Below, piece by piece: positions 23,801-37,002 of a stretch of 64,000 nt of DNA. Made by a program: the position numbers and the translations under genes. The notes beneath the pieces are model-generated. The model saw nothing but the letters and a program-made list of their open reading frames with translations. It had not been told where the DNA came from and ran no database searches. Source of the stretch: Zonotrichia leucophrys gambelii (lineage: Eukaryota; Chordata; Aves; Passeriformes; Passerellidae); assembly GCF_028769735.1 (NCBI RefSeq), contig NC_088172.1, positions 34,816,897 through 34,880,896 of the forward strand. The letters run 5' to 3'. Each line of letters begins with the position of its first letter. Position 1 is the stretch's first letter.

Positions 23801-24504
23801 CTGTGTTCTCAGCTTGGTAGGAAACCCAGTATTTAGGAATAGACATCTCCTCCCTGCATCATTCCAGTCTTAAACTGAATCCAAATTAGAATACTAGCAT
23901 TCTCATATGCAGCTTGTAAATTCAGTCCTACAAGTCTTCTCTTATCAATATACCAAGATCAGAATGTATTGTTAGGCTGCATGGGTATTGCCATTGTCAT
24001 CTCTATAATCCCTAATCAAGAACACTTACATTTCTTAATCCGTTAATACCTGAAATCACAGTGTGTTTTTGGAAGAGACAAGAAGGAAGGAAAATTCTGT
24101 CTCAATCAAGTAGCACTTCTGATACTTGCAACTGAAATACTCAAACACATGACCTTGAAAGCTAAGAAAGAGAAAGGAGGAAGAAACCTAGAGCTTGAGC
24201 TCATAGTCCTGCTCTGAAAAAAAAAAAGAAACAGCTCTGCATACAAGAAGAAAGTTTTGCAAGGAGTTACAGCTCATCTCATCATCTATTCTCAGTGCAG
24301 CATGCAAAAGGAATTAAAGAGGAGAACAGAAAATGAAGAAACAAAATTAGAAGTGCTGTGACACCTTCATAACAAATTATTGCAGCTTTTCTAGGGAACA
24401 AAAGCATCAATATTGTATATGAGAAAAGTTCTGTAAGTTCGATTGAGGAGACACAAACATAACTTAGTGATAAAACTTATCACTTCTTTTTGTTTGCCTT
24501 GAAT
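20868..24504. other. No gene recognised
   Basis: Unassigned AT-rich DNA over 3.6 kb. Frames at 20926-21213 and 22168-22512 (minus) and 23357-23602 (plus) are moderate in length but have no recognisable motif. No repeat-family hallmark was seen. Confidence 0.5.
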
Positions 24505-25399
24505 CTTCTCTCCAGCAATTAATCTATCTATGGGTTGAGAGTAAAACACAGCTGCAATTACCTGAACCAAAATGTGCTCTGTTGAAATTTTGTTGACAGG
24601 GCAAATATCTGTAAGCAGGTACAGTCCTGATGACTGGAAAAGACAAAAAATGTGCACACCAATGGAGGAAAAAAAGTGTACTCCTAGAACTTCTGTACTG
24701 ACATCTGCTGTCATGGAGGATTCAGCTTCAAAATCCAAACAGCAAGTGTTTACATGTAAACTCTTATATTATACTACGTGAACTCAAACAGATTTTGTAA
24801 ACAGAGGTACCTGGTGCTATTTCAGACATTATACACAGCCAGCAGTACTTCCACACTCTAGGAACCTTTCTGGATCTCAAATGACAGTAAACTATTTTCA
24901 GGCAGCTGAACAAGACCTAAGTTTCCCCCACATGTCACATGTCCCAGCTCCCATTGAGAGAGCTCCTCAGTGCAGTCCATGGATCCTAGAGAGCTGTTAG
25001 CTGGTAAAATTTGTGTCTCTGCTCTAAAGCGGTGATAACCAACTCTTTATCCTCCATTGACATTATTTTCCTGGAATGGGATCCTGTGCTCACATTTTCT
25101 CTGGCCTCCAAGTGTTGTGTCAGAAGAATAAAGAGCTCTCCTAGCTTCTGTAAGTCCTGTATAGAAATCTCAAATGCTCACAGCCCAACCAGCAGCAGAG
25201 ATCCATATTAGGTAACAGAAACCACCTGAGAACACCAATAACTACACTGGAGCCTTAGACAAAGAGATTACATCTAAACACCAACACTGTGAACAGCAAA
25301 ATTATTCTGAAGCTGAATCTTAATGCTTCTGGAGGTTTGTGTGGTAGATTTTTACAAGTATCACCTTGGGAAAAAAACAGTTTCAGACTGTCTTCTCAC

Positions 25400-25457
25400 C
25401 TTGCTCTCCAGTAATGATTCTGTCTTCAAATTGAGAGTCAACTTGGCTTGAGCTCAA
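25400..25457 (-). other. Exon-like 58-bp segment with splice-like borders
   Basis: On the minus strand a pyrimidine-rich run ending CTGCAG precedes 25457, and GTGAGAAG follows 25400. The 58 bases between them have one open frame reading SSSQVDSQFEDRIITGEQ. About 0.9 kb away at 24505-24543 a related minus-strand segment reads FYSQPIDRLIAGEK, sharing ACTCTCAA and CTGGAGAG at matching positions, but its donor position is not GT. I cannot assign a protein. The segments could be an old local duplication with chance splice-like sequence. Confidence 0.2.
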
Positions 25458-28400
25458 CTGCAGTTATATACAAAAACAGACATACAGATTAGTAATTATG
25501 ATATAAAAGACAATATGCCTGAAAGGTAAACAGAACCTTAAATAAAGGAAATTCATTTAGTAAGGTCACTAGTCCAGGTGAAAACTGGGGACTCAATCTT
25601 TTCCCTAGCATAAATAATGAACTGAGCTGCTCACGTGAGGAAAATTTATCTGATATCCTACATTCAGGTTATCTGGATAATTGCTCTGTAGGCCAGGATA
25701 ACTCTTTCTAGAGAGCTGTCTTAAATCAGTTGCAAAGGAATTTACAATTTAGGTCTCTTATTGCTGTTGCTAAAACTTTTGACCCATCCTTTATTTTTTC
25801 CAGAAACTTTTTCTAATACATATGTAGAAGCAATTCTTGAATGAAATTTCCCTTTTTTTCTCCCCAGATTAAACACTGTTACTTTTAGTATTTCAAGCTT
25901 TCCTCCACATATAATACTTCTCTAAAAATTTAATTGAATTTGGTCACAGGTTTTCTACTTTCATTTCCTATAGGAGAATATGTTCTTCCTTTTGATTTGG
26001 AAGAGAATATATCAGATTTAAATATTGACTGAACTTCTAAGACACTGTCATTATACAGACTAATACAAGAAATATGTATTCACATCAGTAAATCTCCATT
26101 ACAGTGAAGACATTTTTTAAACCAGCACTCCTTCAGAATAAGCAAAGCTGTCAGCAGCATTTTGCCAGATGCTCTGGAAGAATATCCAGCTTCCATCCTA
26201 TTTCTTTATAAAAACTTCAATTTCATGGTATCCAAGTTTGCTGCTGGCTAAATTACTTTTTCAGACCTCAACTGGAGTACCTCAGCTGTATGCCCAGGAT
26301 AGCCAGAGGGTCAAGAATGAAGGAATGCTTCCCAAGTCTGAGGAATGAAATAAAACCTCCATATAACTCCATTTTACTCCTGAGGATAAATAATCTTCTG
26401 AGACCAGGGTACCTTGGGGTCAAACAGGTCTAATCTAATTCTTAAGAAGATCCCTACAACAGGTGGTCTCCTTCTCCTATAATCCTGTTCTGCTAGGCAT
26501 TAATAATCCTGCTGCAGCTGGTTTTAGTTCCCCCCACATTCAGGTGTCCATTCATCATCCTGTGTGCTCCTGCCAACATCCCAGAGGCAAGAGGGAAACA
26601 GAGCAGGTCAAACAGCAGAAAGCACTAAACTGTGATAGATCGACGAGAAGAGAAAGGTGAGAAAGGAGGGACTGGCTCAGTCTTTTAATGTGATTCCAGG
26701 ATCCCTGCTGCTTGCAGCACACATATCCTACTGCATAATGCAAGTGGCCTCATACACCATATTAAGACCATATGAAATATCTGTTTGTAATTCACAGTCA
26801 TACTTAAATCTTTGCCTAAATTATGGCCTCTTAAAAAGTGAGTAATAACCAAGCAGACACCAGGAGAAATATGTCTTAATTATTTTAGCTCATCCATAAC
26901 CACTCTGGATCTCTCTGTGCCAGCTGCAGAGGCAATCATTTGGAAACTGCACTGTTCAATAACCTCTGCATATCTCTTTCCATTAAGATATGAAAGCCTA
27001 AGCTATCTACTTACGTCAGAGTCTAGGAGTCAATGCAACTTTAAATTGATGCTTAATATTCACAAATTCTTGTATTAGCATGCAAGAACATAAAATGTTG
27101 GGTTTCTTTTTCCCTTCTTTTTATTTATTATTTTAGGTTTCTTCTGAATGCAAACAGTGTCCTCACACAGGATGTAAATTATTATTACAATGAAAGCAGC
27201 CAGAAGGACAGAAGCTTGGAAATGATTTCTCCTCTGAGCAGTAGGAGATTGTTCGGGTCCTGCTGTTTTGAAAACCTTCTTCCCCCCACGCAGGCTACCC
27301 TGTGAAGAGAAAGCCGTTTGAATATTTTGGCAATCAGAGAAGTCCCCAACATAAATTATGGATACAGAAACTCAGAAGACATTCTAACAAATAGAATACT
27401 ATGGAATCCATTTTCCAGCCACCATATGGTGTCAACAGAATGCCATTCTGTTTCTTTTGGGTAGCAGCTCATCATTAAAACAATAAACAGGCTGGGTTTT
27501 TTTAGGTGAGCAGGGAATCTACATTCATTATGTAGAAAAAATAACAAGTGATAAACTGGCCTATTGCTTTAACACTTTCTTTTGTTAGTGCATATACGTA
27601 GGTATTTTAGTTGTTTCTTTTTTCAAGCAAGAGGAGAGTCTGTCATTAAAGCTCAAAGGTTTTAATTTTGTGATATATTTTCAGAAATGGGAAAAGTTAT
27701 TCAAAGCATCTTATTACATTGGATTTGTTGCAGGTAATTCACAAGTTTTTTTTTTTTTTTGAAAGCTGAATCTTGTCTCCTTCTTAGTAACACAGTCCTT
27801 GCATTTTCCTTGTATCCTGGAAGATTGCAATCATAGGTGAGATCAGTTTTGATTTTTGGTGTTCATTTATTGAAAAAAAAAAGAAAAAAAGGTGTGTGCC
27901 TTTTTTAGAAGAGTGCAACTACCTCCTAACCTGGCAAAGATTTTGTTTGGTTTAGCAGGTTTTCCCTCTTAATATCATCTGATGTAAACCAAACTATTTT
28001 CTTCCATTAGTGTAAGACTTGAAAAACAGATCAGTTTTCACCATAGTTCCATTGGACATTTTCTGCACCTTACATCTTTCTCCATTCTATCTAAACTAAC
28101 CCTAAATTAAATTAGGTCAGTCTTTGCTTTTCGTCTATTGAAATTAATGCAGCTTTTCTTGAAGGGCTACCCTGAAAAAGCTCCAGAAAAACAATCTGTT
28201 CCTCTTTTTTCCAGGTCTTCTGTACTCACATCTTCTTTTGCCAGCTATCCTGCAGTCAGGACATGAATTGAATCTTTGAGCTTGAATTTTCAGCTTCATA
28301 ATGACGATTGGCTCTAACAGAGTGCAAGGTCACAAACAGAACAATATGAATTTGCTGCAGATCCCATTTTCTGAACCGAATAAGTCAGTGGTCTGGACAG

Positions 28401-28950
28401 GTACCGGTGTATTATGATTAGAGTCAGAAATCTTTACACTTAATTTTGTCTTTCCTATGCCAAAGTAAACACACTTTGGGAGATCTCTTGACTCTTTCAT
28501 TGGCTTTTTCAGGCTCTACATTTTCTACAATATTATCACATTTTATATATTAAAACAAACAAAAATAAAAGCAGAAATGGAATAAGTTGTATTTACAAGC
28601 TATCAAGACAATGACCATGAGTTAATTTACAATCATAGCAATTTGCCTCTGTGCAGAAAAGTACTTATTTGTCAACAGGCCCATGTGTCTTCTTCCTCCC
28701 TCATAAATATTGCTTTCTCCCTTCCCCAGGTGAGAGCAACAAATCATAAAGGATGCATAGCACCCTCTCAGCTGTTTCAAGTTAGTTTAACATGGTTTAA
28801 AATACACAAAAGTTTGTGTAATGATAAAAAAAACAGAATCTGTCTCTGTAGCTAAAGATCACACTCATAAAATCATCAAAATTCAAAAATCGACCATAAG
28901 AAATTAAAGATATAAGAATGAAGTCACCAAGTTTTGTGTTAATCCAGTGT
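25458..28950. other. No gene recognised
   Basis: Unassigned sequence of about 3.5 kb. It contains A or T runs at 27748-27760 and 27876-27890. An AG-bounded open stretch at 27138-27304 ends in a stop with no donor and is not convincing as an exon. No CR1 or LTR motif was found before 28951. Confidence 0.5.
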
Positions 28951-29361
28951 TGTCCTGGTTTCAGCTGGGATAGTTAATTTTCTTCTCAGTAGGTGTTATG
29001 GTGCTGTATTTTGGGATTTAGTACGAGAATAAGTTTGACAACACATTGATGTAGATTTTGCTAAATAGTGCTCACCCAATGCCGAGGACTTTTCAGTTTC
29101 CCGTGCTCTGCCAGTGAGGAGGTTCACAGGAGCCTGTGAGGGAGCATGGCCAGGACAGCTGTCCCAAACTGGCCAAAGGGATATTCCATACCAAGGAACC
29201 TCATGCCTGGTGCATAAACTGTGGGGAGATGGCTGGGAGCTGCCAATCACTGCTCAGGGATGGGCTGGGCATTGGTCAATGTGTGGGGAGAAATTGTACT
29301 GAGCATCACTTGTTTGTTTCCCTTGGGTTTTATCTCTCTTCTTTTCTTTACAATGATAAAG

Positions 29362-29435
<74 letters not shown>

Positions 29436-29564
29436 CTATTCATGTTATAGTATTATTAATATTAAACTATTATTATATAAAATATTAAAATAGTCATTAA
29501 CTATAAAATGTGAAATTAATTAAAATATTATTATATTAAAATATAAGAAATAAAATAAAATTAA

Positions 29565-29629
<65 letters not shown>

Positions 29630-29771
29630 TATTTCAACTAATAAGCTGCTCTTCTCTCAATCCACAAGGTTTTCCTTTGTTTTTTCAAGTCATCCTCCCC
29701 ATCCAAGGCTGGGAGAGGATTAAGCAAGCAGTAATGTAGTTCTTAGTTTTTAGCTAGACTAAACCACTACA
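28951..29771 (+). mobile_element. Solo LTR (ERV) with internal microsatellite, plus strand
   Basis: The element starts TGTCCTGGTTTCAGCTGGGA at 28951. It continues through 'ggccaggacagctgtcccaa', 'actggccaaagggatattcc' and 'cccttgggttttatctctct', then enters an ATT-rich microsatellite region (29363-29626). After it the LTR resumes with 'ctttatttcaactaataagc', 'cctccccatcc', 'gtagttcttagtttttagct' and ends AAACCACTACA at 29771. The LTR is therefore complete at both ends but enlarged by the tract. No internal genes and no clear target duplication were seen. Confidence 0.85.
29363..29626. repeat. Compound ATT / AT-rich / ACT / AAT microsatellite
   Basis: Pure (ATT)n occupies about 29363-29436. 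It is followed by degraded ATT/AAT-like sequence to about 29560, then (ACT)n at 29565-29595 and (AAT)n at 29594-29626. The whole tract lies between recognisable left and right parts of one LTR. The frames through it give runs of Y or I and are not genes. Confidence 0.95.
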
Positions 29772-31085
29772 GGTATTTTACAAGATAGGAATGGAATAAA
29801 CCTACTAAAGCATTCTCCCAAGACAAACTTTTCCTGTAATATTTTGTCCAGTACATTTTCCAATCCAGTTGTAAAAAGCTATTGACTATGTGTGATTTCT
29901 GTTAGGGGATCTATAATTAGCCCAGGATATATCACAGCCAGGAAATTTTTTTTTCTTTTTCTCAATGGGATATTTTTCCAAAAAATGAACTTCAGTAAGT
30001 TTTCATTGCTAGAGTAGATATTCCTATTTGTGTTGTTCTTGTTGATGTTGAATTTAGTCCATTATGTTTCTTTTTTTCCTTTTTTTTCCTTTCAAATATG
30101 AAAGCAAATAAGTGAAAAACAAAATCAAACATGCTAGTTATAAACACAAGACTTTTTATTCACTTTCTGAAATTCATACAACTCAGCTCTGCTTGTCTGG
30201 TCACAGTTGTCTTTCTTCTGTTTATGTCTGGCTGGATAAGTATAAATTAGAACTATGAATAGCTGTTGATATTTATTATTTCTATAACACTATCAGTATG
30301 AGTGAGATATTCTGACAGTTTTGTTTGGATTATATGCTGGCATACAGGAAGTACAGCAAGATTTCCCCTTGGGACATTCCCTGCTATTCGCTAGAGGTAG
30401 AGATAACATAGGGGAATTCTGGCAAAACAAGTGTGGCAATGAATGTATATAAGTATATATCCATTAGGGAATTAGAGGTGGCTAAGTTGGGAGCACTTGG
30501 AAGACTGATATATCAATCCAGTGTAAATCAAACCTTTGCTGAATTAATTTATTCCTTAAGAGCACAGATGCTAATGGTTAGTCCTTACACACTGTTAATC
30601 ACTAACACCACACAGAGCTATTAGCCTTTGGTACCCATATCCTAAATCAGAGATGAGTGCACCCCACCACAGCTGTACACCATGGCTACAGCCACCGACG
30701 GGTGTGGCAGCTGAGATCAGACTCCAGAGCCACTTGCTTAGAGAAGGCAGGATTGAGTCAGATTTATCTTCTTTTACCCTGTGACATGGCTGCTATTGGC
30801 CCCCTCCCAAAAGAAGCAGTCTCATCTGTCTTATCTGCTCCTGACTGCTTATCTTGGTTTTTGGTATTGCCAGTCATCTTCCCTGTATTCAGTAGGATTA
30901 TCAGCTTGCTATTATTTGAGCTTTCCTTCTTCTTTGTCTAGCAAATTATCATTGTTTGAATGATTCCTGTCAGAAGCTGCATTCATCTTCACTTGCCTTG
31001 GCTATTTCTACTTAAACGGTTATGCAAAATGTTTACATGTTGTATCTGACTGTCTGTGACATCACACTGCTACAAAATGCTTATA
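29772..31085. other. No gene recognised
   Basis: Unassigned sequence. At 30830-30855 two CTTATCT words (AGATAAG on the minus strand, GATA-type) lie close together in a slightly GC-richer patch. There is no other evidence that this is an enhancer. Confidence 0.45.
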
Positions 31086-31205
31086 AAATCACAGAATGTT
31101 TTGAGTGGGAAGGGACCCTAAAGTGGGAAGGGACCCTAAAGATAATGTAATTCCAGTCCCCCTGTGCCATAGGCACAGACACCTTCCACCAGACAAGGCT
31201 GCTTA
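31086..31205 (-). mobile_element. CR1 3' end remnant, minus strand
   Basis: On the plus strand 'aatcacagaatgttttgagt' is followed by 'gggaagggaccctaaagata', 'ccccctgtgccataggca' and 'acaccttccaccagacaagg', the CR1 3' terminus in antisense. Inside it an 18-base unit GTGGGAAGGGACCCTAAA is tandemly repeated once (31105-31122 and 31123-31140). Confidence 0.85.
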
Positions 31206-34200
31206 TTACATATTTTAGTATATTTATGGTCCTGTTCAAAGGAAGCTAATATTGATTATGTTCTGATCAGACATCTGTTTCAGGAACAGATGTTTGATCC
31301 CTTCTCAAAGAAAGATGGAAAAAAGTATTAATTTCACAATCTGACCTAAGATTTCATATTCAAGACGTCTATCCCAAATTTACTTGCTCACTGAAAGTCG
31401 TGATTGAGGATTCTGAATTCTGTTCTGTAGTGAACAAGATTTATCTGGAACCAGTTGCTATCCATTAGCAGCAAAGAAAACCATCATGATTAGACTTTCT
31501 AAAAAGATAACTCAGGGAATAGAATAAAGTAACATGACTTGAACTCAGATCTTGTTCTTAATCACCTTCTAATTCTTTTATAGAACTGAGCAAACTTTGG
31601 AGCAGATGCAATTATTTTTTCAGCCACAATAACTGTATAACAAAGCTTCAAACACCTCAAGGCATGTCTTTTAGATGATGTACAAAGCTGTAAATATTGC
31701 TGTTAGTTTACCATTTCATATCTAATAAAAATCCCTGTGCCTTATCTGGCAATTTATGATGTAAAGAGAGAAGGAAAAGGGTCTTTATGTGGCTACTACA
31801 CTCTTTAAATTAATTTTTATGGTGCTCTCAGAAAGTTATTGTTATCCATTCCACCAACAGAGAAATGAATCATGGATAATGGGTAAGCACCTTTGTACTG
31901 TTTACAGGGTTTCAGATTTTAAAGTTTACATCCTGGTAAGAGAGTACATCAATTTAATTAGGTGCTTTGAGTAATTTACCCAAGTAAGTTGTTTCATGAT
32001 AAGTCCTTAGTTCTCAATCTTCTTCTGATTAAAAGGATGATTAATCTCCAGTTGCTTAAAAAGCCTTCAGCAACAAAGGATCCAAGCACAGGTTTTGCTG
32101 ATGCTCCCTTTACCATTTATATTCTGAGCATGGGAAGTAGGTGGAGATGAACTGCCTGGCACTTTGTTTAGTTGGAATATATTCAGTATTCCATAATTGC
32201 AAAATTTCCTCATGTCATGCTTCAAGGGTGGGCAGTTTTATGTTATTCCCAGTTTTGATGATATGCCAGTTGGTACAGATCAGTGAGTTTTGGAGCACTG
32301 TAAAATTGGAGTTCATGGAACAAGTGGTTTTCATTTCAGTCCTTCCTTTGTCATAGTCTGCTGCTTTCTCCTTGGTTCTGAAGTTCGATCTTTACGTGAA
32401 ATTGTAGCTCTGCCTTTTGTAACACACCGCACCATTACATAATCACTCCATTAATAATTGTGGATTTAAAGCCTCTGATCACTTTTGCTCTCCCTGGAGG
32501 AATAAACGCCAGCTACTTTTCAGCCCTCTACCCACTTTGTTTCTTAATGTTGGAATTTCTTTGCAATTTCAGCAGTGGTTTCCTGCTGCCCTAGAAGTAG
32601 GATTTGCAGCCTGTTGGGAAAGCAAAAATCACCACTCTGTGCTTGTGGAGATCATATGGACATCTTCCTCAAAGGTTTGTCAGGAGGGTGTCAGAAGGAG
32701 AGACACTTTCCCAAAGCTAACTTGGAGTCTGTCCTTACTTGAAACCTCTCCATGGTGGTGTGCTCCAGCCAAGTTTGCAGATCCCAGTGGTGTATTTGCA
32801 CTCCTGAGGTCATGCTGCACCTCACACAAGTTGGTCAGTGCTGTATGTGGAACTCTGCAGCACAACCAACAAGGAATCTGCCTGTTCTATGAGATCTGAT
32901 GCACTCCCACTGTGCTGGCCATGCTCAGCGTGGGAATGTAAATGATGCCCAGGAGGAGGAGGGATACCTCTCCCACTTTCTTCACAGTCAAATAGTACTA
33001 GCCAAAAGTTACAGTATTTGCATTTTAAAAGTGATGGCAGGAAGAATACAGCTAAAGCCTAAGCATCACCCTTATGTCACATTTCTCAGGGCTTTAAAAA
33101 TGTATCGGAGGTTCCTCACTTCAGTTATAGTCAGGTTCAGTAACGTGAAGTCATAAAAGTTTATATTTTCATACACTGGCTAGACTGGCTCTTATTTCAC
33201 ACACTACATTTTAGCTGAACTACATTAACTTAACCCATGTTTGTGGCTGGCCATATTTTAGACTGCCTTTGGCATGCTACTTTACCAGACTTAAGTCAGC
33301 AGTGAATCACAAGCAAACTTTGGTCTGGTATTACTTAGCTTGCCCTCAGGTTTGTGGCATTGCTTAGAAATGTGTCTCAAAGAAAGTTGCCTAAAATGCT
33401 AGCCTGAGCAATTTTAACTTTTCTCTTTTGTATAACACTGCTGCAGGCTTACAGCAGTAATTACATCTAGCAGAAATACAGAAATATCTGCTGCCACACT
33501 CACTTTCTGCACAGGTGTGACAGTGGAAGGTCTGTGAATCTGTTTGGGATTCTGTAATATATTATTTATTTGGGGCCATTTAACCCTGTTGTTCACTGGG
33601 CATCTTCTCTCTCCTTTTAGCTCATTGTCCCTATTTCCTTGTGTCGCACAATATCCTTGGGACCTCCCTTCCCCCCTCTCTCCTTTTTCCTTACTCACTG
33701 TTTATTTTCCTCTACTGCTAAGCTTTCCCTTTGTGCTTTTCTGTTGCCTTCCCTGTCCTTGTTTTTGGTAGCACAGTTAACATACACCAAATATTTTCAT
33801 AATGAAAAACTATGCGACAGAATGCCTCTTACCCCAGTTACCTCCATTAACTACAGAAAGAGAAGTAAGAATTTTCCAGGCCACAAACCTGAAGACTGTT
33901 TCAAAATAGTCTGTATTTTCCTTATCTAATCCAGAAGATAGTGCAGCTCTTGGAGAGAGAGAACTGTGATTTTAGAACACAGCGAGTGTAATGATGATGT
34001 AACATCTCTGCTAAGCTTTGCCAAACAATCCCTCATTACATTTTCCTCTCATTTACTGTGTTTATCGTGGCATGCAGAGCATGGCAGAGGATTTGCCTGA
34101 TTTAACACCAGCAAGTCCAGTGGGATCAAAACATTGCTATCCAATATTTTGTTAGTTTCAAGCAGGTCAGGGAGAGTTAAACTACCTGAGCAGTTTCTTC

Positions 34201-34462
34201 CATGGCCTCAGTTTGGACTGTCTCCTGTAAAGGAAACCTACACAGAATTGCCTTTGATTAACAGAGCTTCTCAGAAAATTTCCTGCTTTCTGTACTTCAG
34301 CTGAGCACATATTTGCTAGGATGTATACAGAACCGATTTTACATTAATCCAATACTTAATACTACTCCAATACTACTCCTTTATTTGTCTCAATAAAGGA
34401 AGTAGAAATATAAAAGCCAGCATTCATTCTTCTGCATTAAGGTATACTGCAGTAACAAAATC
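31206..34462. other. No gene recognised
   Basis: About 3.2 kb of unassigned DNA. The part at 32540-32960 is GC-richer and carries overlapping frames (32537-32899 plus, 32680-32865 minus) without recognisable domains. A pyrimidine-rich stretch lies at 33600-33770. No repeat motif was recognised. Confidence 0.5.
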
Positions 34463-34800
34463 AAGGATTCACAGGACAATTAGGCTTGGAAGAGGCATTC
34501 TGGACAGCAACTCTTAGCTCAGAACAAATTGGTTTGGGTTTTGTATTGAAAACCCACAAGGGCAAACTCTGCACAGCCTCTCTGGGCAACCTGCCCCACT
34601 ACAGGACAGTGATTAAAAGAGGTAAAAAAGGCAGATAATATAAAAAAGTTCTTATATCAAATTTGGGCTTCTTAGAGTTATGTTTGTTCTCTCCCATCCT
34701 CATATCATGCTGCAATGTGACAAGCTTGGCTCCATCTTTGCATTTTTTTCCACAGATGCCGTCCAACTCCAGAATAGATAAATACAAGATCTTCCCTCCC
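34463..34800 (-). mobile_element. CR1 fragment, minus strand, diverged
   Basis: 'ggattcacaggacaattagg', 'ctctgcacagcctctctggg', 'caacctgcccc' and, after a degraded middle, 'gtgacaagcttggctccatc' follow the antisense order of the CR1 3' UTR. The 3' terminus is around 34465; the other end is vague. It is non-coding and heavily mutated. Confidence 0.65.
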
Positions 34801-37002
34801 AAATGCAGCTCTTTTGAACTTTTCTCTTACTCATCTTTTCCATATTATTGTTGTCATTAATATTTTTCTAGACTTCAGACTCTTGATTTTAAAATTGTTT
34901 TCTTCTCTTTTATGACGAGTCAACTCTTCATAGCAAACTCTTCTCATTTCAAAAATCTCTCATATGAAAGAGAAAACAGTATTGTAAAGAATTTTTTGAT
35001 GTTATAATTTTTTTTTAAAAAGTCATGTCAGAGCTTACTTTTCTCCTCACCAATTGTCATAGTTCCTCTTCACTGATGGATAAATAGTATGGGGAAAAGT
35101 TTCTCTCCCTTCAAATCTTTCTGCCAATCCTGTCCTTCTCAAAATTGCACAGATGAAGAAGAAATCAAACAAGCGCTGTTTTCAAGTGGATTATTGAAAA
35201 TTTTAGTGATCACTGCAGATGTGGCAAAAGTAAAACCTTGTCCAAAGGGCCATGTAAATGTTTAGACCCTTTTTGGTTGTGTTAGTGGAACCTCTAGGTA
35301 CTGTCTATACTATTGACATTCAGAAGAAGCTATAAAAAAATTCATTTTCTTCAATACTATTTTTTTCTGATCTGTTTTCCAATCTTCAGTTTTCAAGGTA
35401 AAGGGCACCTAGACATAGCACTCATTATTTTCTCTTTATAATGTTGCTTTTACAGAATCAATGGGCTTTCTACCAACTCTGGTCATCAGCTAAAAAAAGT
35501 TCACCAGTTCTGATGCATTTTCTAGCTCTTTCTAGCAGGTCCATGTCTTTATATAGCATTGGCACTTTCACTTATCCAAAGCATATCTGTCACCAGTTTT
35601 ATTCTCCCCATCTTCAGTGATTTATATTTAGCACTGATTCAGATTTAGGCTGTGTTTCCTACTCCTCTATTCAGTTATAGTTATGCTCTTCGCTGGCAGT
35701 GCCAGGTATTAAAACACTCTTCCTAGTATTCTTACCACTTTATGTAGAGTATCTCTTTTGCACAGGAAGCCTCTAAAAGATTTCTCTTAATCTGCTGCTT
35801 TCCAAAGGGAGTGATGAAATGCCTGGTTTTAGTCAATCCAGCCTGACAGGATCCAGTGTGAAATCAAATATCCTGAATATGTCTTGCCACTAAGAACTCA
35901 TATCCAACTTGTAGACAAAATGAGGACAGCAAACGGATGTCCAAAATATTGTCATACTCATTTAAGGAAAAAAACCATCCCACCATAATGCAGCTTTTCA
36001 GTGTTACCATTTAAGAATAAAGCTTTTCTGAAGCTCCCCAGGCTTCTTTCCATTCCTACCACAAATATCAGTTAGTTCACTTGCATGGTCCCAGCATCTC
36101 TCCAGTGATATACAGAACTGTAGGAACTGGAAATCATTTTTCATTTCTAGTAATAGTGCTTGGTTCAGTTTTTCTGACAGTACTGTTTCACACTTAATTG
36201 GAATAGATTTTTTTTTATATCAAACTGATAAAGAAATATTTTTGTAGTCTTAGTATCATGCTTTAGAAATATTTTTATTTTGCTCTGTATTTTATGTACT
36301 TATTTATGTCCTTCTGGTTCTTCCAAGACACACCTCATTAGAGCCTTTTTATTTTTTGAGCATCTCTGAAGGAGTTTAATCTTTCTCCAATGAGCAAGGA
36401 GACATTTAAAGAGACCAGCTTCTAATTGTGGGGAAGCTGGCCTAGCACACAAAGCAATAGGTCAATGTCCTGGGAAGAAGAAGATGAGGATTTGAAGCAA
36501 TCTTAAACTGCCTTGGTCCTAAGACCAGATTTACAATACCTTTTACCATTTGCCCCACAGTCTACAAATTGAGGCTAATTGTTGTGGGTTTGGTGCCAAC
36601 CCATGGCTTTAATATCAGGAGGCAGAGAAGAAGGGGGAAACAGGATAATACTGAAGGAATTTTTCTCCCTAAAAAATTATCCTTTAAATACCCTGTAAAG
36701 GCCTAAGGCCAGATCCCATGCTCTAAGGTGTGCCCTGAGGATTTCCCTGCTTGTGGTAAATTACATTGCTGTGTGGTGAGCCATAAAGGATCAAAAGGGT
36801 GAAGAAAAGTGATTGCTGCTCATTGTTTTGTCTGTTTTCCTTGTACCACTGGCAAGGGTCAGAAGACAGACACAGAGATTCAAGAGAATTGTTAAATTAT
36901 TGTATTGCCCATACAGTTTGTTTGCTGCACCAGGTGATTTGTAGAATCAATGCTAATAAATAAAACTCTGTTCCTTGATTACTCTTTCCTATGTAAGGGT
37001 TG
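34801..37002. other. No gene recognised
   Basis: Unassigned AT-rich DNA. At 36583 a short TGTTGTGGGTTTGG start and an AATAAA near 36955 look somewhat LTR-like, but I could not find a matching terminus, so no element is called. Confidence 0.45.

Noticed and set aside
27138..27304. Open stretch after TTATTATTTTAG, about 56 codons, as a possible exon
   Set aside because: Weak polypyrimidine tract, no donor, and no recognisable protein; not enough to list as a feature.
29136..29493. Frames ending in poly-Y and poly-I
   Set aside because: They run from LTR sequence into (ATT)n.
36583..37000. LTR-like TGTTGTGGGTTTGG start with an AATAAA further on
   Set aside because: No matching terminus or internal family landmarks could be found.
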